From: Burkholderiaceae bacterium
GTDB taxonomy: Bacteria > Pseudomonadota > Gammaproteobacteria > Burkholderiales > Burkholderiaceae_C
Direction of reading: 5' to 3'
Length of the DNA: 64,000 nucleotides
NCBI GenBank assembly: GCA_031253795.1
Contig: JAIRVR010000003.1
Location: forward strand, 38,475 to 102,474
Made by a program: the position numbers and the translations under genes. Shown piece after piece: positions 19,321 through 28,387 of the stretch (positions within the stretch are counted from its first letter, which is position 1; each line of letters starts with the position of its first letter). Below the pieces are notes generated by a model. It was not told where the DNA came from. It did no database searches and was given only the letters and a program-made list of their open reading frames with translations.

Positions 19321-19447
19321 GCATCTCTCCTTGGTGGTGGTTGAGAACCCGGCAAGTCTACGATGCGCGTGTAAACGCTCAGCGACAGCCGTGCATCGAC
19401 AACGGCACAGTGCCGGTGTGCAGCAGTGCCCCAGGCCAGGCCATGCC

Positions 19448-22288
19448 TCAATGCGCCTTGTCCCAGTTGGGCCCCACGCCGACCTCGGCCAGCAACGGCA
19501 CCTTGAGTTCGGCCACGCCGGCCATGAGGCGCGGGATCTCGGCACGCAGCCAGTCCACGTCGCCCTCGGGCAGCTCGAACACCAGTTCATCGTGCACCTG
19601 CATGATCACGCGTATGCCGGACTGGCGCGCGTCGAGCTCGGCCTGCACGGCCACCATGGCCTTTTTGATCAGGTCGGCCGCCGTGCCCTGCATCGGCGCG
19701 TTGATGGCCTGGCGCTCCGCGGCCTTTTTGCGCGGGCCGCTGCCGCCATTGATGTCGGGCAGGTACAGGCGCCGGCCGAACACGGTTTCCACATAGCCGT
19801 TCTGGTGGGCGAACTCCACCGTCTCTTCCATATAGCGCTTGACGCCGGGATAGCGCTGGAACTAGCGGTCGATATAGGCGGCCGCGGCCTTGGTCTCTAT
19901 GGCAAGGTTCTTGGCCAGGCCAAAGCTGCTCATGCCGTAGATCAGGCCGAAGTTGATGACCTTGGCATAGCGGCGCTGCTCGCTGCTGACCTGCTCCAGC
20001 TCCACGCCGAAGACTTCGGCCGCCGTGGCCCGGTGCACGTCGCGGCCCTCCTGGAAGGCGCGCAGCAGCGACTCGTCGCCCGACAGATGGGCCATGATGC
20101 GCAGCTCGATCTGCGAATAGTCGGCGCTGGCGATCAGGTGGCCGGGCGCGGCAATGAAGGCCTCGCGCACGCGCCGGCCCTCGGGCGTGCGGATGGGAAT
20201 GTTCTGCAGGTTGGGATCGTTGCTGGACAGGCGGCCCGTGACGGCCACGGCCTGGGCGTAATGCGTGTGCACGCGGCCCGTGCGCGGCAGGGCCAGCTGG
20301 GCCAGCTTGTCGGTGTAGGTACCCTTGAGCTTGGACAGGCTGCGGTGCTCCAGCAGCTTGGCCGGCAGCGGATAGTCCTCGGCCAGCTTCTCCAGCACCT
20401 CCTCGTCGGTGCTGCGCGCCCCCGTGGCCGTCTTCTTCACCACGGGCATGCCTAGCTTGTCGAAGAAGATTTCCCCCAGCTGCTTGGGGCTGGCCAGATT
20501 GAAGGGCTGGCCCGCGATGTCATAAGCCTCCTGTTCCAACTGCACGATGCGCTGGCCCAGGTCGTTGCTCTGCCGTGCCAGGGTGGCCGCATCGATGAGC
20601 ACGCCGTTGCGCTCGATGCGGAACAGGGCCTCGCTGGTGGCGATCTCCAGCTCGTAGATGCCGCGCATGCCTTCATGGGCCTGCAGCTGGGGCCAGAGCA
20701 CGCCATGCACGTCCAGCGTCTGGTCCGCATCCTCGCAGGCATAGGCAGCGGCCTTGTCCACGGGCACCTGGGAGAACGGAATCTGGTGCGCACCCTTGCC
20801 ACACAGGTCTTCGTAGCTGATGCCCGTGCGGTTGGTATGGCGCAGCGCCAGGCTGGCCAGTCCGTGCGGACGGTGCACTTCCAGCACATAGCTTTGCAGC
20901 ATGGTGTCGTGCACATAGCCACGGACCTCGATGCCGGCATTGGCGAACACATGGCGGTCGTATTTGACGTGCTGACCCAGCTTGGGCCGCGCACCGTCCT
21001 CCAGCCAGGGCCTGAGCCGCTGCAGTACCTCGTCCGCCGGCAATTGTTCGGGGGCGTCGGGACCGGCATGGCGCAGCGGAATATAGGCCGCCTCGCCGGG
21101 CCTGACGCTCAGCGAAATGCCGACGATTTCGGCCCGCATCTCGTCGAGCGAAGTGGTTTCGGTGTCCAGGGCCGTGAGTTCGGCCGCCTCGACCTTGGCC
21201 AGCCAGCGGTCCAGGGCCTCCCAGGTCAGGACCACGTCGTAGTCCAGATCGCGCTGCTGGGCGGCCTCGGCTTCGGTTGTGGCCTGGTCGGACTCGGCCT
21301 GCTCCTCGGCGAACATGTCCCCCGTGGCCTGGTCGGCACGCGGCTTGGCGGTCTTGCGCCCGGCCTGGACGGCCTGCAGCGCATCGGGCTCGGCCACGGC
21401 TGCGCCCAGGGCGCGCGCCAGGCCCTTGAAGCCATAGCGCTCGTAGAACTCGCGCAGGGGCGCGGCATCGGGCTCGCGCGGTGCCAGCGCATCGAGCTGG
21501 GGCAAACCTGGCACCTGGGCGGCCAGGTCGCAGTCGGTTTTCATGGTGACGAGCTGGCGGCTGAGCGCCAGCTGACCCGAGGCGATGGCGTCGCGCAGGT
21601 TCTGGCCGGCCACGCCCTTGATGCCTTCGGCCGCGGCGATCAGGCCGTCGAGCGATCCATGCTCGGCCAACCATTTGGCAGCCGTCTTGGGGCCCACCTT
21701 GTTGACACCGGGCACGTTGTCCACGGCGTCGCCGACCAGGGCCTGGTAATCGACCATCAGCGTGGGCGGCACGCCGAACTCGGCCGTGACCCCGGCCACG
21801 TCGCGGCGTTTGCCGCTCATGGTGTCCATCACCATGATGTGCTCGTCGACCAGTTGGGACAAGTCCTTGTCGCCGCTGGAGATCACGACCTGCACGCCCT
21901 GGGCGGATGCCGCCTTGGCCAGGGTGCCGATCACGTCGTCGGCCTCCACGCCCTCGATGGCCAGCACGGGCCAGCCCAGCAGGCGGACCACGTCGTGGAT
22001 AGGGTCGATCTGGGCGCGCAGATCGTCGGGCATGGGCGCGCGGTGGGCCTTGTAATCGGGGTACAGCGCATCGCGGAACGTGGGGCCGCTGGTATCGAAG
22101 ACGCAGACGGCATAGTCGGCCGGCACTTCCTTTTTCAGCGCCTGGAGCATGTTGATCATGCCGCGGATGGCGCCCGTGGCGGGGCTGGCCGGGTTGCCGG
22201 GCTCGGCACGCAGGTCCGGCATGGCATGGTAGGCGCGGTAAAGGTAGCTGGAGCCGTCGATCAGCACCAGGGTCTTGGAATTGCTCAT
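19448..22288 (-). pseudogene. polA: DNA polymerase I, interrupted by an in-frame amber codon
   Basis: DNA polymerase I, which removes RNA primers and fills gaps. The domains are in order: 5' nuclease (from LVLIDGSSYLYRAYHAM), 3'-5' exonuclease with LDTETTSLDEM retaining the DxE pair, and the polymerase with SADYSQIELRIMAHLSGD and the O-helix RRYAKVINFGLIYGMSSFG. At codon 809 a TAG (19862-19864) stands where relatives have tyrosine (IDR-stop-FQRYPGV against a usual YF.RYPGV). Reading continues in the same frame through QAINAPMQGTAADLIKKAM and MQVHDELVFELP, which holds the second catalytic aspartate. One C-to-G change (TAC to TAG) explains it. The truncated 808-residue product would keep both nuclease domains but lack polymerase catalysis. 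Sequencing error is the main alternative. Confidence 0.93.
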
Positions 22289-22324
22289 GCAGCGATTGTG
22301 CACGCCCCGGCCTGGCGTCAGGAT

Positions 22325-22353
22325 GGGACAGGGCGGGTCACAAGTTCTACAAT
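22325..22353 (+). promoter_or_regulatory. Putative promoter of the DUF2782 gene, possibly leaderless
   Basis: GGGACA and TACAAT are separated by 17 bp. Transcription would start about 7 bp after the -10 box, almost exactly at the ATG of the DUF2782 gene, so the mRNA may lack a leader. The prediction rests on pattern match only. Confidence 0.4.
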
Positions 22354-22359
22354 AGGGCC

Positions 22360-22725
22360 ATGCGCGCCGCACCACTCCTCATCCTCCTGAGCCTGGCCGC
22401 CAGCCCCGTGCTGGCCCAGAACACCACGCCCGAACCGGCAGCCGCCGCCGCACCCGCGGCAGGCGATGGCCAGCCCGCGCCGGCCGCGCGCGAAGGCCGC
22501 GACCGCACCAACCAGCGCGTGGAGCATATCCACGTGGAAGATGCAGGCAGCCGCGTGGACGAGTTGCGCGTGGGAGGCCAGACACGCAACATCACTGTGC
22601 AGCCCAAGGTCGGCGACATGCCGGCCTACGAGGTGCAATCCAACGATGGAGCACGCTCCTCGCGCAACCGCGGCGATGGCGACGGCACCAACGGCACGCG
22701 CGTCTGGAACCTCAAGCAGTTCTGA
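22360..22725 (+). CDS. DUF2782 family exported protein
   Basis: Small periplasmic protein of 121 residues. A signal peptide (MRAAPLLILLSLAASPVLAQ) is followed by an Ala/Pro-rich linker and a conserved core VEHIHVEDAGSRVDELRVGGQTRNITVQPKVGD-like region (residues 54-88), then an Asp/Gly-rich tail. Its place between divergent polA and thrB matches the DUF2782 gene found at the same spot in Pseudomonas, which supports the assignment more than the sequence alone. No enzymatic motif is seen and the function is unknown. A possible -10 box lies only seven bases before the ATG. Confidence 0.75.
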   Translation: MRAAPLLILLSLAASPVLAQNTTPEPAAAAAPAAGDGQPAPAAREGRDRTNQRVEHIHVEDAGSRVDELRVGGQTRNITVQPKVGDMPAYEVQSNDGARSSRNRGDGDGTNGTRVWNLKQF

Positions 22726-22846
22726 TCCCGCTCCACTGCACGGCGCACGGCCGGGCAGCGGTCAAGGGCAGCACCCGCAGGCGCTGCCCTTTTTCCATAT
22801 CTGAAGTCAACGTTTTCCGCCGCGCCCCGAAGGGCGGCACTGCAAC

Positions 22847-23803
22847 ATGGCCGTTTTCACCGAAGTCTCCGAGAAAGATGCGCGCGAACTGCTGCGCCGC
22901 ATGTCCCTGGGCTCGCTCCAGGAGCTGCGCGGCATCCAGGGCGGCATAGAAAATACCAACTACTTTCTCACCACCGACCAGGGTGAATGGGTGCTGACCC
23001 TGTTCGAGCGCCTGACGGCCGAGCAGCTGCCTTTCTATCTGTATCTGATGAAGCACCTGGCCCAGGCCGGCATTCCCGTGCCCGACCCCCAGGCCGAAAC
23101 ACGCAGCGGCGATATCCTGCTGCGCGTGTGCGGCAAGCCGGCGTCCATCGTCAACCGCCTGCCCGGCAAGAGCGAGCTGGCACCCCAGGCCGTGCACTGC
23201 GCCGCCGTGGGCGAGATGCTGGCGCGCATGCACCTGGCGGGGCGCGACTACGAGCGCCGCCAGCCCAATCTGCGCAGCCTGGCCTGGTGGAACGAGACCG
23301 TTCCCACGGTCATCCCCCATATCGGGGCGGAAACGGCCGAACTGCTGCGCTCGGAACTGGCCTTCCAGAACCACGTGGCGGCATCGCCCGCCTGTGCGGC
23401 CCTGCCGCGTGGCCCCGTGCATGCCGACCTGTTCCGGGACAACGTGATGTTCGAGGGCGAACGCCTGACCGGCTTCTTCGACTTCTACTTCGCAGGCGTG
23501 GACAGCTGGCTGTTCGACCTGGCCGTGTGCCTCAACGACTGGTGCATAGACCATGCCAGCGGTGCCCATGACAGCGCCAAGGCCCGGGCCATGATCGACG
23601 CCTACCAGGGTGTGCGCCCACTGACTGCCGCCGAACGCGAACTCTTCAATCCCATGCTGCGGGCCGGCGCCCTGCGCTTCTGGATTTCGCGCCTGTGGGA
23701 TTTCCATCTGCCGCGCGAAGCCTCGATGCTGACCCCGCACGATCCCACGCATTTCGAGCGCGTGCTGCGCCAGCGCCTGGCCCAACCTGTGGCGCTGGAC
23801 TGA
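22847..23803 (+). CDS. thrB: Homoserine kinase (aminoglycoside phosphotransferase-fold type)
   Basis: Phosphorylates homoserine with ATP on the way to threonine. It is the APH-fold (HSK2) type found in Pseudomonas and Burkholderiales, not the GHMP type of E. coli. The 318 residues are full length. [11 protein letters not shown] is the nucleotide-loop region, [12 protein letters not shown] (His192, Asp194, Asn199) the Brenner catalytic motif, and [10 protein letters not shown] the metal-binding DFD-like motif. Synteny with polA and DUF2782 agrees. The ribosome site is weak (GGGCGG). Confidence 0.95.
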   Translation: MAVFTEVSEKDARELLRRMSLGSLQELRGIQGGIENTNYFLTTDQGEWVLTLFERLTAEQLPFYLYLMKHLAQAGIPVPDPQAETRSGDILLRVCGKPASIVNRLPGKSELAPQAVHCAAVGEMLARMHLAGRDYERRQPNLRSLAWWNETVPTVIPHIGAETAELLRSELAFQNHVAASPACAALPRGPVHADLFRDNVMFEGERLTGFFDFYFAGVDSWLFDLAVCLNDWCIDHASGAHDSAKARAMIDAYQGVRPLTAAERELFNPMLRAGALRFWISRLWDFHLPREASMLTPHDPTHFERVLRQRLAQPVALD

Positions 23804-23967
23804 CACCGGCCGGGCGCATCCGCCGGTAAAGTGGCGCGCAGCGCCGGCCGGGGGCATTTGTGGATGGCACTGACGCATCCTCAGTTACAGTGCCCGCTGA
23901 AGGGCGCCAGCACACCGGCCGCGCATGCAGGCCCTGCGAACAGGAGCGCCCCGCTTTTTTCCATTCC

Positions 23968-24789
23968 ATGAAACTTCTGATCGTTCCCGCCCGCACCGGC
24001 CTGCAATGGGTGCAGCAAGGCATACGCACCTTTCGCCAGCAGCCGCTGGCGCTGGCCGCGCTGTTCTTCCTGTCCATGGCCGCCATGTCGCTGGTCACCG
24101 TGCTGCCCCTGATCGGACCGGCCATCGCGCTGGCCCTGCTGCCGGCCACCTCGCTGGCCATGATGGTGGCTGCGGCCGAGGCCTCCCATGGCCGGGCACC
24201 CACGCCCGCCCTGTTGCTGGTGGCCTTCCGCACCGGCCGCCAGCGCCTGCAGTCCATGCTGACCCTGGGCGCCATGTATGCCGCAGGCTTTCTGCTCATC
24301 ATGGGCCTGTCCATGCTGGTGGATGACGGACTGTTCGCCAGCGTCTACCTCGGTGGCGAGCCGCTGACGCGCGAGATCGCGGAGTCGCCCGACTTCCAGG
24401 CCGCCATGTGGCTGAGCATGGGGCTGTACCTGCCCCTGTCCCTGCTGTTCTGGCATGCGCCGGGTCTGGTGCACTGGCACAACGTGCCCCCGGTCAAGGC
24501 CTTGTTCTTCAGCATCGTTGCCTGCGTGCGCAACATCGGCGCCCTGGTGGTTTTCGGACTGGGCTGGATGGGTGTCTTCATCGTGGCCGGCATGGTCATG
24601 GCCTTGATCACCAGCCTGCTGGCGCAGTTCATCGGCGGCATTGCCAGCGCCCTGATGGTGGCCACGGCCATGCTGCTGGCCGCCATGTTCTTCACCTCCA
24701 TCGTCTTCAGTTTCCGCGACTGCTTTGCCGCGCCCGATGCCAGCGATGGCGACGGCACACTGGGCGCCGAGCCCCCTGCACTGCGCTGA
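23968..24789 (+). CDS. BPSS1780-family integral membrane protein
   Basis: Hydrophobic protein of 273 residues with about six membrane helices and few charged residues. The conserved start (KLLIVPARTGLQWVQQGIRTF) followed by RQQPLALAALFFLSMA matches the BPSS1780 membrane protein family common in beta-proteobacteria. No transport or catalytic motif can be seen and the function is unknown. The start was chosen at the ATG after the TTCC run because the conserved N-terminus begins there; the upstream open sequence is not family-like. Followed by a strong intrinsic terminator. Confidence 0.8.
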   Translation: MKLLIVPARTGLQWVQQGIRTFRQQPLALAALFFLSMAAMSLVTVLPLIGPAIALALLPATSLAMMVAAAEASHGRAPTPALLLVAFRTGRQRLQSMLTLGAMYAAGFLLIMGLSMLVDDGLFASVYLGGEPLTREIAESPDFQAAMWLSMGLYLPLSLLFWHAPGLVHWHNVPPVKALFFSIVACVRNIGALVVFGLGWMGVFIVAGMVMALITSLLAQFIGGIASALMVATAMLLAAMFFTSIVFSFRDCFAAPDASDGDGTLGAEPPALR

Positions 24790-24808
24790 CGGCGGCGCCC
24801 CCACCGAC

Positions 24809-24836
24809 AGGCCCCTTTCCAGGGGCCTTTTCTTTT
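24809..24836 (+). terminator. Intrinsic terminator after the BPSS1780 gene
   Basis: AGGCCCCT-TTCC-AGGGGCCT followed by TTTCTTTTT: 8-bp perfect stem, 4-nt loop and T-run. Confidence 0.9.
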
Positions 24837-24886
24837 TCCGCGCCGTGGACCGCCCGCATGGCATGGCCATGACAACGCCATATGAC

Positions 24887-24902
24887 TGACATGCAGATGT
24901 CA
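24887..24902. promoter_or_regulatory. Perfect inverted repeat TGACAT-GCAG-ATGTCA upstream of phoX
   Basis: A 6+4+6 bp perfect dyad about 110 bp before the phoX start. Pho boxes are direct repeats of a CTGTCAT-like unit; this one shares the half-site flavour but is arranged as an inverted repeat, so it may be a different operator. Confidence 0.4.
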
Positions 24903-25012
24903 CACGGCCTGCCTAGCATGCCGAGCGGGCGTCGAACCATTCCCCCATGGGTTGCGACACCCCGGCCCATTCACGACGAGGGCCGCCCCCGACACCACAC
25001 AACGGAAGCCCC

Positions 25013-26959
25013 ATGTCCCAATCCACGATGCTCTCCCGCCGCAAGGCGCTGCAACTCCTGACCGGCGCCCCCCTGCTGCCGCTCGGCTCCGCCGTGTCCG
25101 CCGCCGGCCTGCTGTCCGCCTGCGGCGGCAGCGACGACCCCGTGAAGAACTACGTGGCGGCCAGCTTCACCTCCATGGCCGCTCCCACGCTGGCCAACGC
25201 CCAGGCCATGGCCAAGATGACCGTGAGCTCCCAGCTCAAGGTCAAGTACAGCGACGACAGCGAACAGAGCTTCGACCTGGGCTACCAGCCCTTCTTCGTG
25301 ACCGGCGACGAAGTGGCCGACGGCAAGGGCGGCAAGATCCTGGCCGGCGGCTACTACGACATCAACAACAACAAGATCATCGACCGCACCGTCCCTGGCA
25401 GCGAGCGCCACTTCTTCTCCGACTCGCCCGATGGCACCTCGCTGCTGACCGTTCCCAATGCCAAGGTTGATGGCGTCAAGGGCAAGCCCGTGTTCGCCGT
25501 CGTGCAGTTCGAATACACGACCTGGGCCCAGGACGGCAAGACCGACATGTACGGCAAGCTGCCCTCGCCCATTGCCGTGCTGACGCTGGACCAGGACCAG
25601 ACCACGGGCAAGCTCAGCCTGGTCAAGTACCACAACGTGGACACGTCCAAGGTCCATGGCCTGTGGATCACCTGCGGCGCCAGCCTCTCGCCCTGGGGCA
25701 CCCATCTGTCCAGCGAAGAGTACGAACCCGATGCCTTCACCACGGGCAATGCCCAGCTGCAGGCCTTCAGCCAGAACCTCTACGGCGACGCGGCCAAGGC
25801 CAACCCCTACCACTACGGCCACATGCCCGAAGTGACCGTCAATGCCGACGGCACGGCCAGCATCAAGAAGCACTTCTGCATGGGCCGCATCTCGCACGAG
25901 CTGGTCCAGGTCATGCCCGACCAGCGCACGGCGCTGATGGGCGACGACGCCACCAACAGCGGCTACTTCGTCTTCGTGGCCGACAAGGAAAAGGACCTCT
26001 CCTCCGGCAGCCTCTACGTGGCCAAGGTCGGTTCGGGCTTTTCCATCGATCCTGCTTCGGGCAGCGCTGCCGCCCTGACCTGGATCAAGCTGGGCTCGGC
26101 CACCAGCGCCGAAATCGAGCAGCTGGCCAACACACTCAAGCCCACGGACATCATGAGCGTGGCCAAGACCGACCCCAACGACGCCAGCTACACCAAGGTC
26201 ACGGCCAACGGCAAGGTCGAGTGGCTCAAGGTCAACCCCGGCATGGACAAGGCCGCCGCCTTCCTCGAAACCCACCGCTACGCGGCCCTCAAGGGCGCCA
26301 GCATGGGCTTCACCAAGATGGAGGGCACGACCGTCAACGCCAAGGACAAGGTGGCCTACTCGGCCCTGCAGAACTGCGAAAAGTCCATGGTGGCCGGCGA
26401 TGCGCTGAACGTGCCCGGCAATGGCGTGTCCATCCCCAAGCAGCTCAAGGCCGGCGCCGTGATGGCGCTGAACCTGCGCGGCGGCCAGAAGGACACGGCC
26501 GGCGCCGCCATCAACAGCGACTGGATGCCCGTGGACACCAAGGCCCTGCTGGCCGGCGAGGACATCTCGGCCGATGCCCTGGGCAACACCGGCAACCCCA
26601 ACAAGATCTGCAACCCCGACAACCTCAAGTTCTCGGAAAAGATGCGCACCCTGTTCATCGGCGAAGACAGCGGCCAGCACGTGAACAACTTCCTGTGGGC
26701 CTACAACGTGGACACCAAGCAGCTGTCGCGCCTGGCCTCGGTGCCAGCCGGCGGCGAATCCACGGGCCTGCATGCCGTGGACGAGATCAACGGCTGGACC
26801 TACATCATGAGCAACTTCCAGCACGCCGGTGACTGGGGCGCCATCCACAACGTGGTCAAGCCCACGCTGGATCCGCTGATCAATGCCAACTACCGCGGCA
26901 AGTTCGGTGCCGCCGTCGGCTATCTGACAGGCAGCGCCAGCCAGCCCAAGCTGGCCTGA
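25013..26959 (+). CDS. phoX: PhoX-family alkaline phosphatase (DUF839)
   Basis: Exported calcium/iron-dependent phosphatase family of 648 residues. The N-terminus LSRRKALQLLTGAPLLPLGS is a Tat signal and continues to LLSACGGS, where the cysteine could also serve as a lipobox. The body shows the DUF839 pattern, including CGASLSPWGTHLSSEEYEPD and GEDSGQHVNNFLWAYN, the latter near the family's metal-binding glutamates. The ribosome site GGAAG precedes the ATG. PhoX proteins hydrolyse phosphate esters during phosphate limitation. It is monocistronic with terminators on both sides. An inverted repeat lies in the promoter region. Substrate range is not deducible. Confidence 0.85.
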   Translation: MSQSTMLSRRKALQLLTGAPLLPLGSAVSAAGLLSACGGSDDPVKNYVAASFTSMAAPTLANAQAMAKMTVSSQLKVKYSDDSEQSFDLGYQPFFVTGDEVADGKGGKILAGGYYDINNNKIIDRTVPGSERHFFSDSPDGTSLLTVPNAKVDGVKGKPVFAVVQFEYTTWAQDGKTDMYGKLPSPIAVLTLDQDQTTGKLSLVKYHNVDTSKVHGLWITCGASLSPWGTHLSSEEYEPDAFTTGNAQLQAFSQNLYGDAAKANPYHYGHMPEVTVNADGTASIKKHFCMGRISHELVQVMPDQRTALMGDDATNSGYFVFVADKEKDLSSGSLYVAKVGSGFSIDPASGSAAALTWIKLGSATSAEIEQLANTLKPTDIMSVAKTDPNDASYTKVTANGKVEWLKVNPGMDKAAAFLETHRYAALKGASMGFTKMEGTTVNAKDKVAYSALQNCEKSMVAGDALNVPGNGVSIPKQLKAGAVMALNLRGGQKDTAGAAINSDWMPVDTKALLAGEDISADALGNTGNPNKICNPDNLKFSEKMRTLFIGEDSGQHVNNFLWAYNVDTKQLSRLASVPAGGESTGLHAVDEINGWTYIMSNFQHAGDWGAIHNVVKPTLDPLINANYRGKFGAAVGYLTGSASQPKLA

Positions 26960-26992
26960 GCCTGGGGCGCCAAGCGCGCCCTGCCCCGCCCG

Positions 26993-27020
26993 AAGGCCAT
27001 GGTGTTCCATGGCCTTTTTT
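26993..27020 (+). terminator. Intrinsic terminator after phoX
   Basis: AAGGCCATGG-TGTT-CCATGGCCTT followed by TTTT: 10-bp perfect stem. Confidence 0.92.
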
Positions 27021-27075
27021 GCGCCTGAACTGCAGAACGCATCTATGTCATGAATCCGACTCTATAGCATGCAAA

Positions 27076-27106
27076 ACGAGATTCATTCTCACTCGCTAGC
27101 TATAAT
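27076..27106 (+). promoter_or_regulatory. Fur-box-like site and -10 box upstream of the DUF4198 gene
   Basis: Read on the minus strand, TGAGAATGAATCTCG fits the 7-1-7 Fur consensus TGATAAT-G-ATTATCA in most positions. A TATAAT lies just downstream at 27101-27106, so a repressor bound here would cover the promoter. Iron control is inference from the pattern. Confidence 0.55.
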
Positions 27107-27234
27107 TTCTGAGGCCTTGTCAGGCATCACACCCGGAATCCAGCCACCGCCAGCTCCCGCGTACTGCCCGACAGGGTCGATGCCGGCCCCTCCCGGGGCC
27201 GGCGCAGGCAGAACAACGCAACAGGAGAGACTCC

Positions 27235-27861
27235 ATGACCGCTTTTTCCTCCGCATGGCTGGCGAGGCTGGCCGCGCTGGCCGCCTTGGCCGCGCCGTGC
27301 GCACATGCCGACTATCTCTGGCTGCAGCCTGGTGATGGCAAGACCCAGGTCCGCGCAGGCGAGCTGCGCAAGCCGCTGTCCACACTGCCTGCGCTGGAGG
27401 ATGTGCGCCAGGTCCTGCCCGAAGGCAAGTCCCAGCCACTGCAGGCCGCTGGCAGCCATTTCGATGTGGCGGACACGGGCCGGGGCGATGTACGGGTCTC
27501 GGCCACACGCGCCGGCAGCAATGGCGTGCTGACCTACTACCAGGCACGCTTCGGCCGCAACGACACCCAGGCCGTCAACGACCTGGAAATCGTGCCGACC
27601 ACGCCGGGCGGCGACAGCTTCCAGCTGGTCTTCAAGGGTCGCAAGGTCGCGGCCAGCCAGGTCAATGTGCAGACCAGCGAGGGCTGGTACCGCACGCTGG
27701 CGCCGGCCCAGGACGGCACGGTGAGCTTCAAGCCCTATTTTCCGGGACTGTACGTGCTGGAGGTGACGGCACGTGTTGACAACGGATCGGTCACGCTGGA
27801 TGGCAAGAAGTACGACGACGTGCGCCACACGACCACACTGAGCTTCGTGGTCCAGCCCTGA
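27235..27861 (+). CDS. DUF4198 domain-containing exported protein
   Basis: A 208-residue exported protein with a signal peptide (LARLAALAALAAPCAHA) and then the DUF4198 start DYLWLQPGDG; members normally begin with HxxWL-like sequence after the signal. The end YFPGLYVLEVTARVDNG and HTTTLSFVV is the predicted C-terminal beta-sandwich edge. DUF4198 proteins often sit near metal-uptake genes and TonB receptors. Here it stands alone behind a Fur-box-like site. The ribosome site AGGAGAG is good. A direct role in metal handling is inferred, not shown. Confidence 0.8.
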   Translation: MTAFSSAWLARLAALAALAAPCAHADYLWLQPGDGKTQVRAGELRKPLSTLPALEDVRQVLPEGKSQPLQAAGSHFDVADTGRGDVRVSATRAGSNGVLTYYQARFGRNDTQAVNDLEIVPTTPGGDSFQLVFKGRKVAASQVNVQTSEGWYRTLAPAQDGTVSFKPYFPGLYVLEVTARVDNGSVTLDGKKYDDVRHTTTLSFVVQP

Positions 27862-27876
27862 TCCGGGGCGGCGGCC

Positions 27877-27932
27877 GGGCCGCTGGGCCGCTGGGCCGCT
27901 GGGCCGCTGGGCCGCTGGGCCGCTGGGCCGCC
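27877..27932. repeat. Octanucleotide tandem repeat GGGCCGCT, six perfect copies plus one variant
   Basis: Six perfect head-to-tail GGGCCGCT units and a seventh GGGCCGCC lie in the 85-bp gap between convergent DUF4198 and Nudix genes. It encodes nothing. Such a run is prone to copy-number change and might act as a two-way transcription end; no T-run is present. Confidence 0.95.
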
Positions 27933-27946
27933 GGATCGCCGGACCG

Positions 27947-28387
27947 CTACATCAGCCCGTCGGCGCGCAGCATCTGCATGACCTGGAGCACGCCGCTGAC
28001 CTGGGCGCTCTCGCGCGCATAGTCCTGGGCGTCGAAAAAGCGCACTTCCGCGATTTCCTGACGGGGCTGCAGTTTCTCGTCATCGCCCAGCGCATACAGA
28101 AAGCAGTCCTGCTCCATGCGCCGCGGCGGCACTTCGCCATAGGCCAGGGCCGTGACATGGCCCCAGGCGCGCAGGCGCTCGGGGCGCAGCGCCAGGTTCA
28201 GTTCCTCTTCGATCTCGCGGCGCAGCGCCTGCTCGGGCGTCTCGCCGGCATCGACCTTGCCCCCGGGCAGGTACCAGGCCTGTTTGTTGCGGGAATAGGC
28301 CAGCAGCAGACGGCCTTGGCGGACCACGACGAGGCCGGCCGTGGACAGCGCGGGCACATCGGCCAAGTTCGCGGCGGTGGTCGTCAT
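27947..28387 (-). CDS. Nudix hydrolase
   Basis: A 146-residue Nudix enzyme that hydrolyses a nucleoside diphosphate linked to another group. The Nudix box is complete: GGKVDAGETPEQALRREIEE continuing EL (residues 42-63), with the metal-binding glutamates present. Substrate cannot be told from the box. The ATG MTTTAANLAD was chosen because it overlaps the helicase stop (ATGA), implying coupled translation with the uvrD-like gene. A role in cleaning oxidised nucleotides alongside repair is plausible but is inference. Confidence 0.9.
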   Translation of the reverse strand: MTTTAANLADVPALSTAGLVVVRQGRLLLAYSRNKQAWYLPGGKVDAGETPEQALRREIEEELNLALRPERLRAWGHVTALAYGEVPPRRMEQDCFLYALGDDEKLQPRQEIAEVRFFDAQDYARESAQVSGVLQVMQMLRADGLM

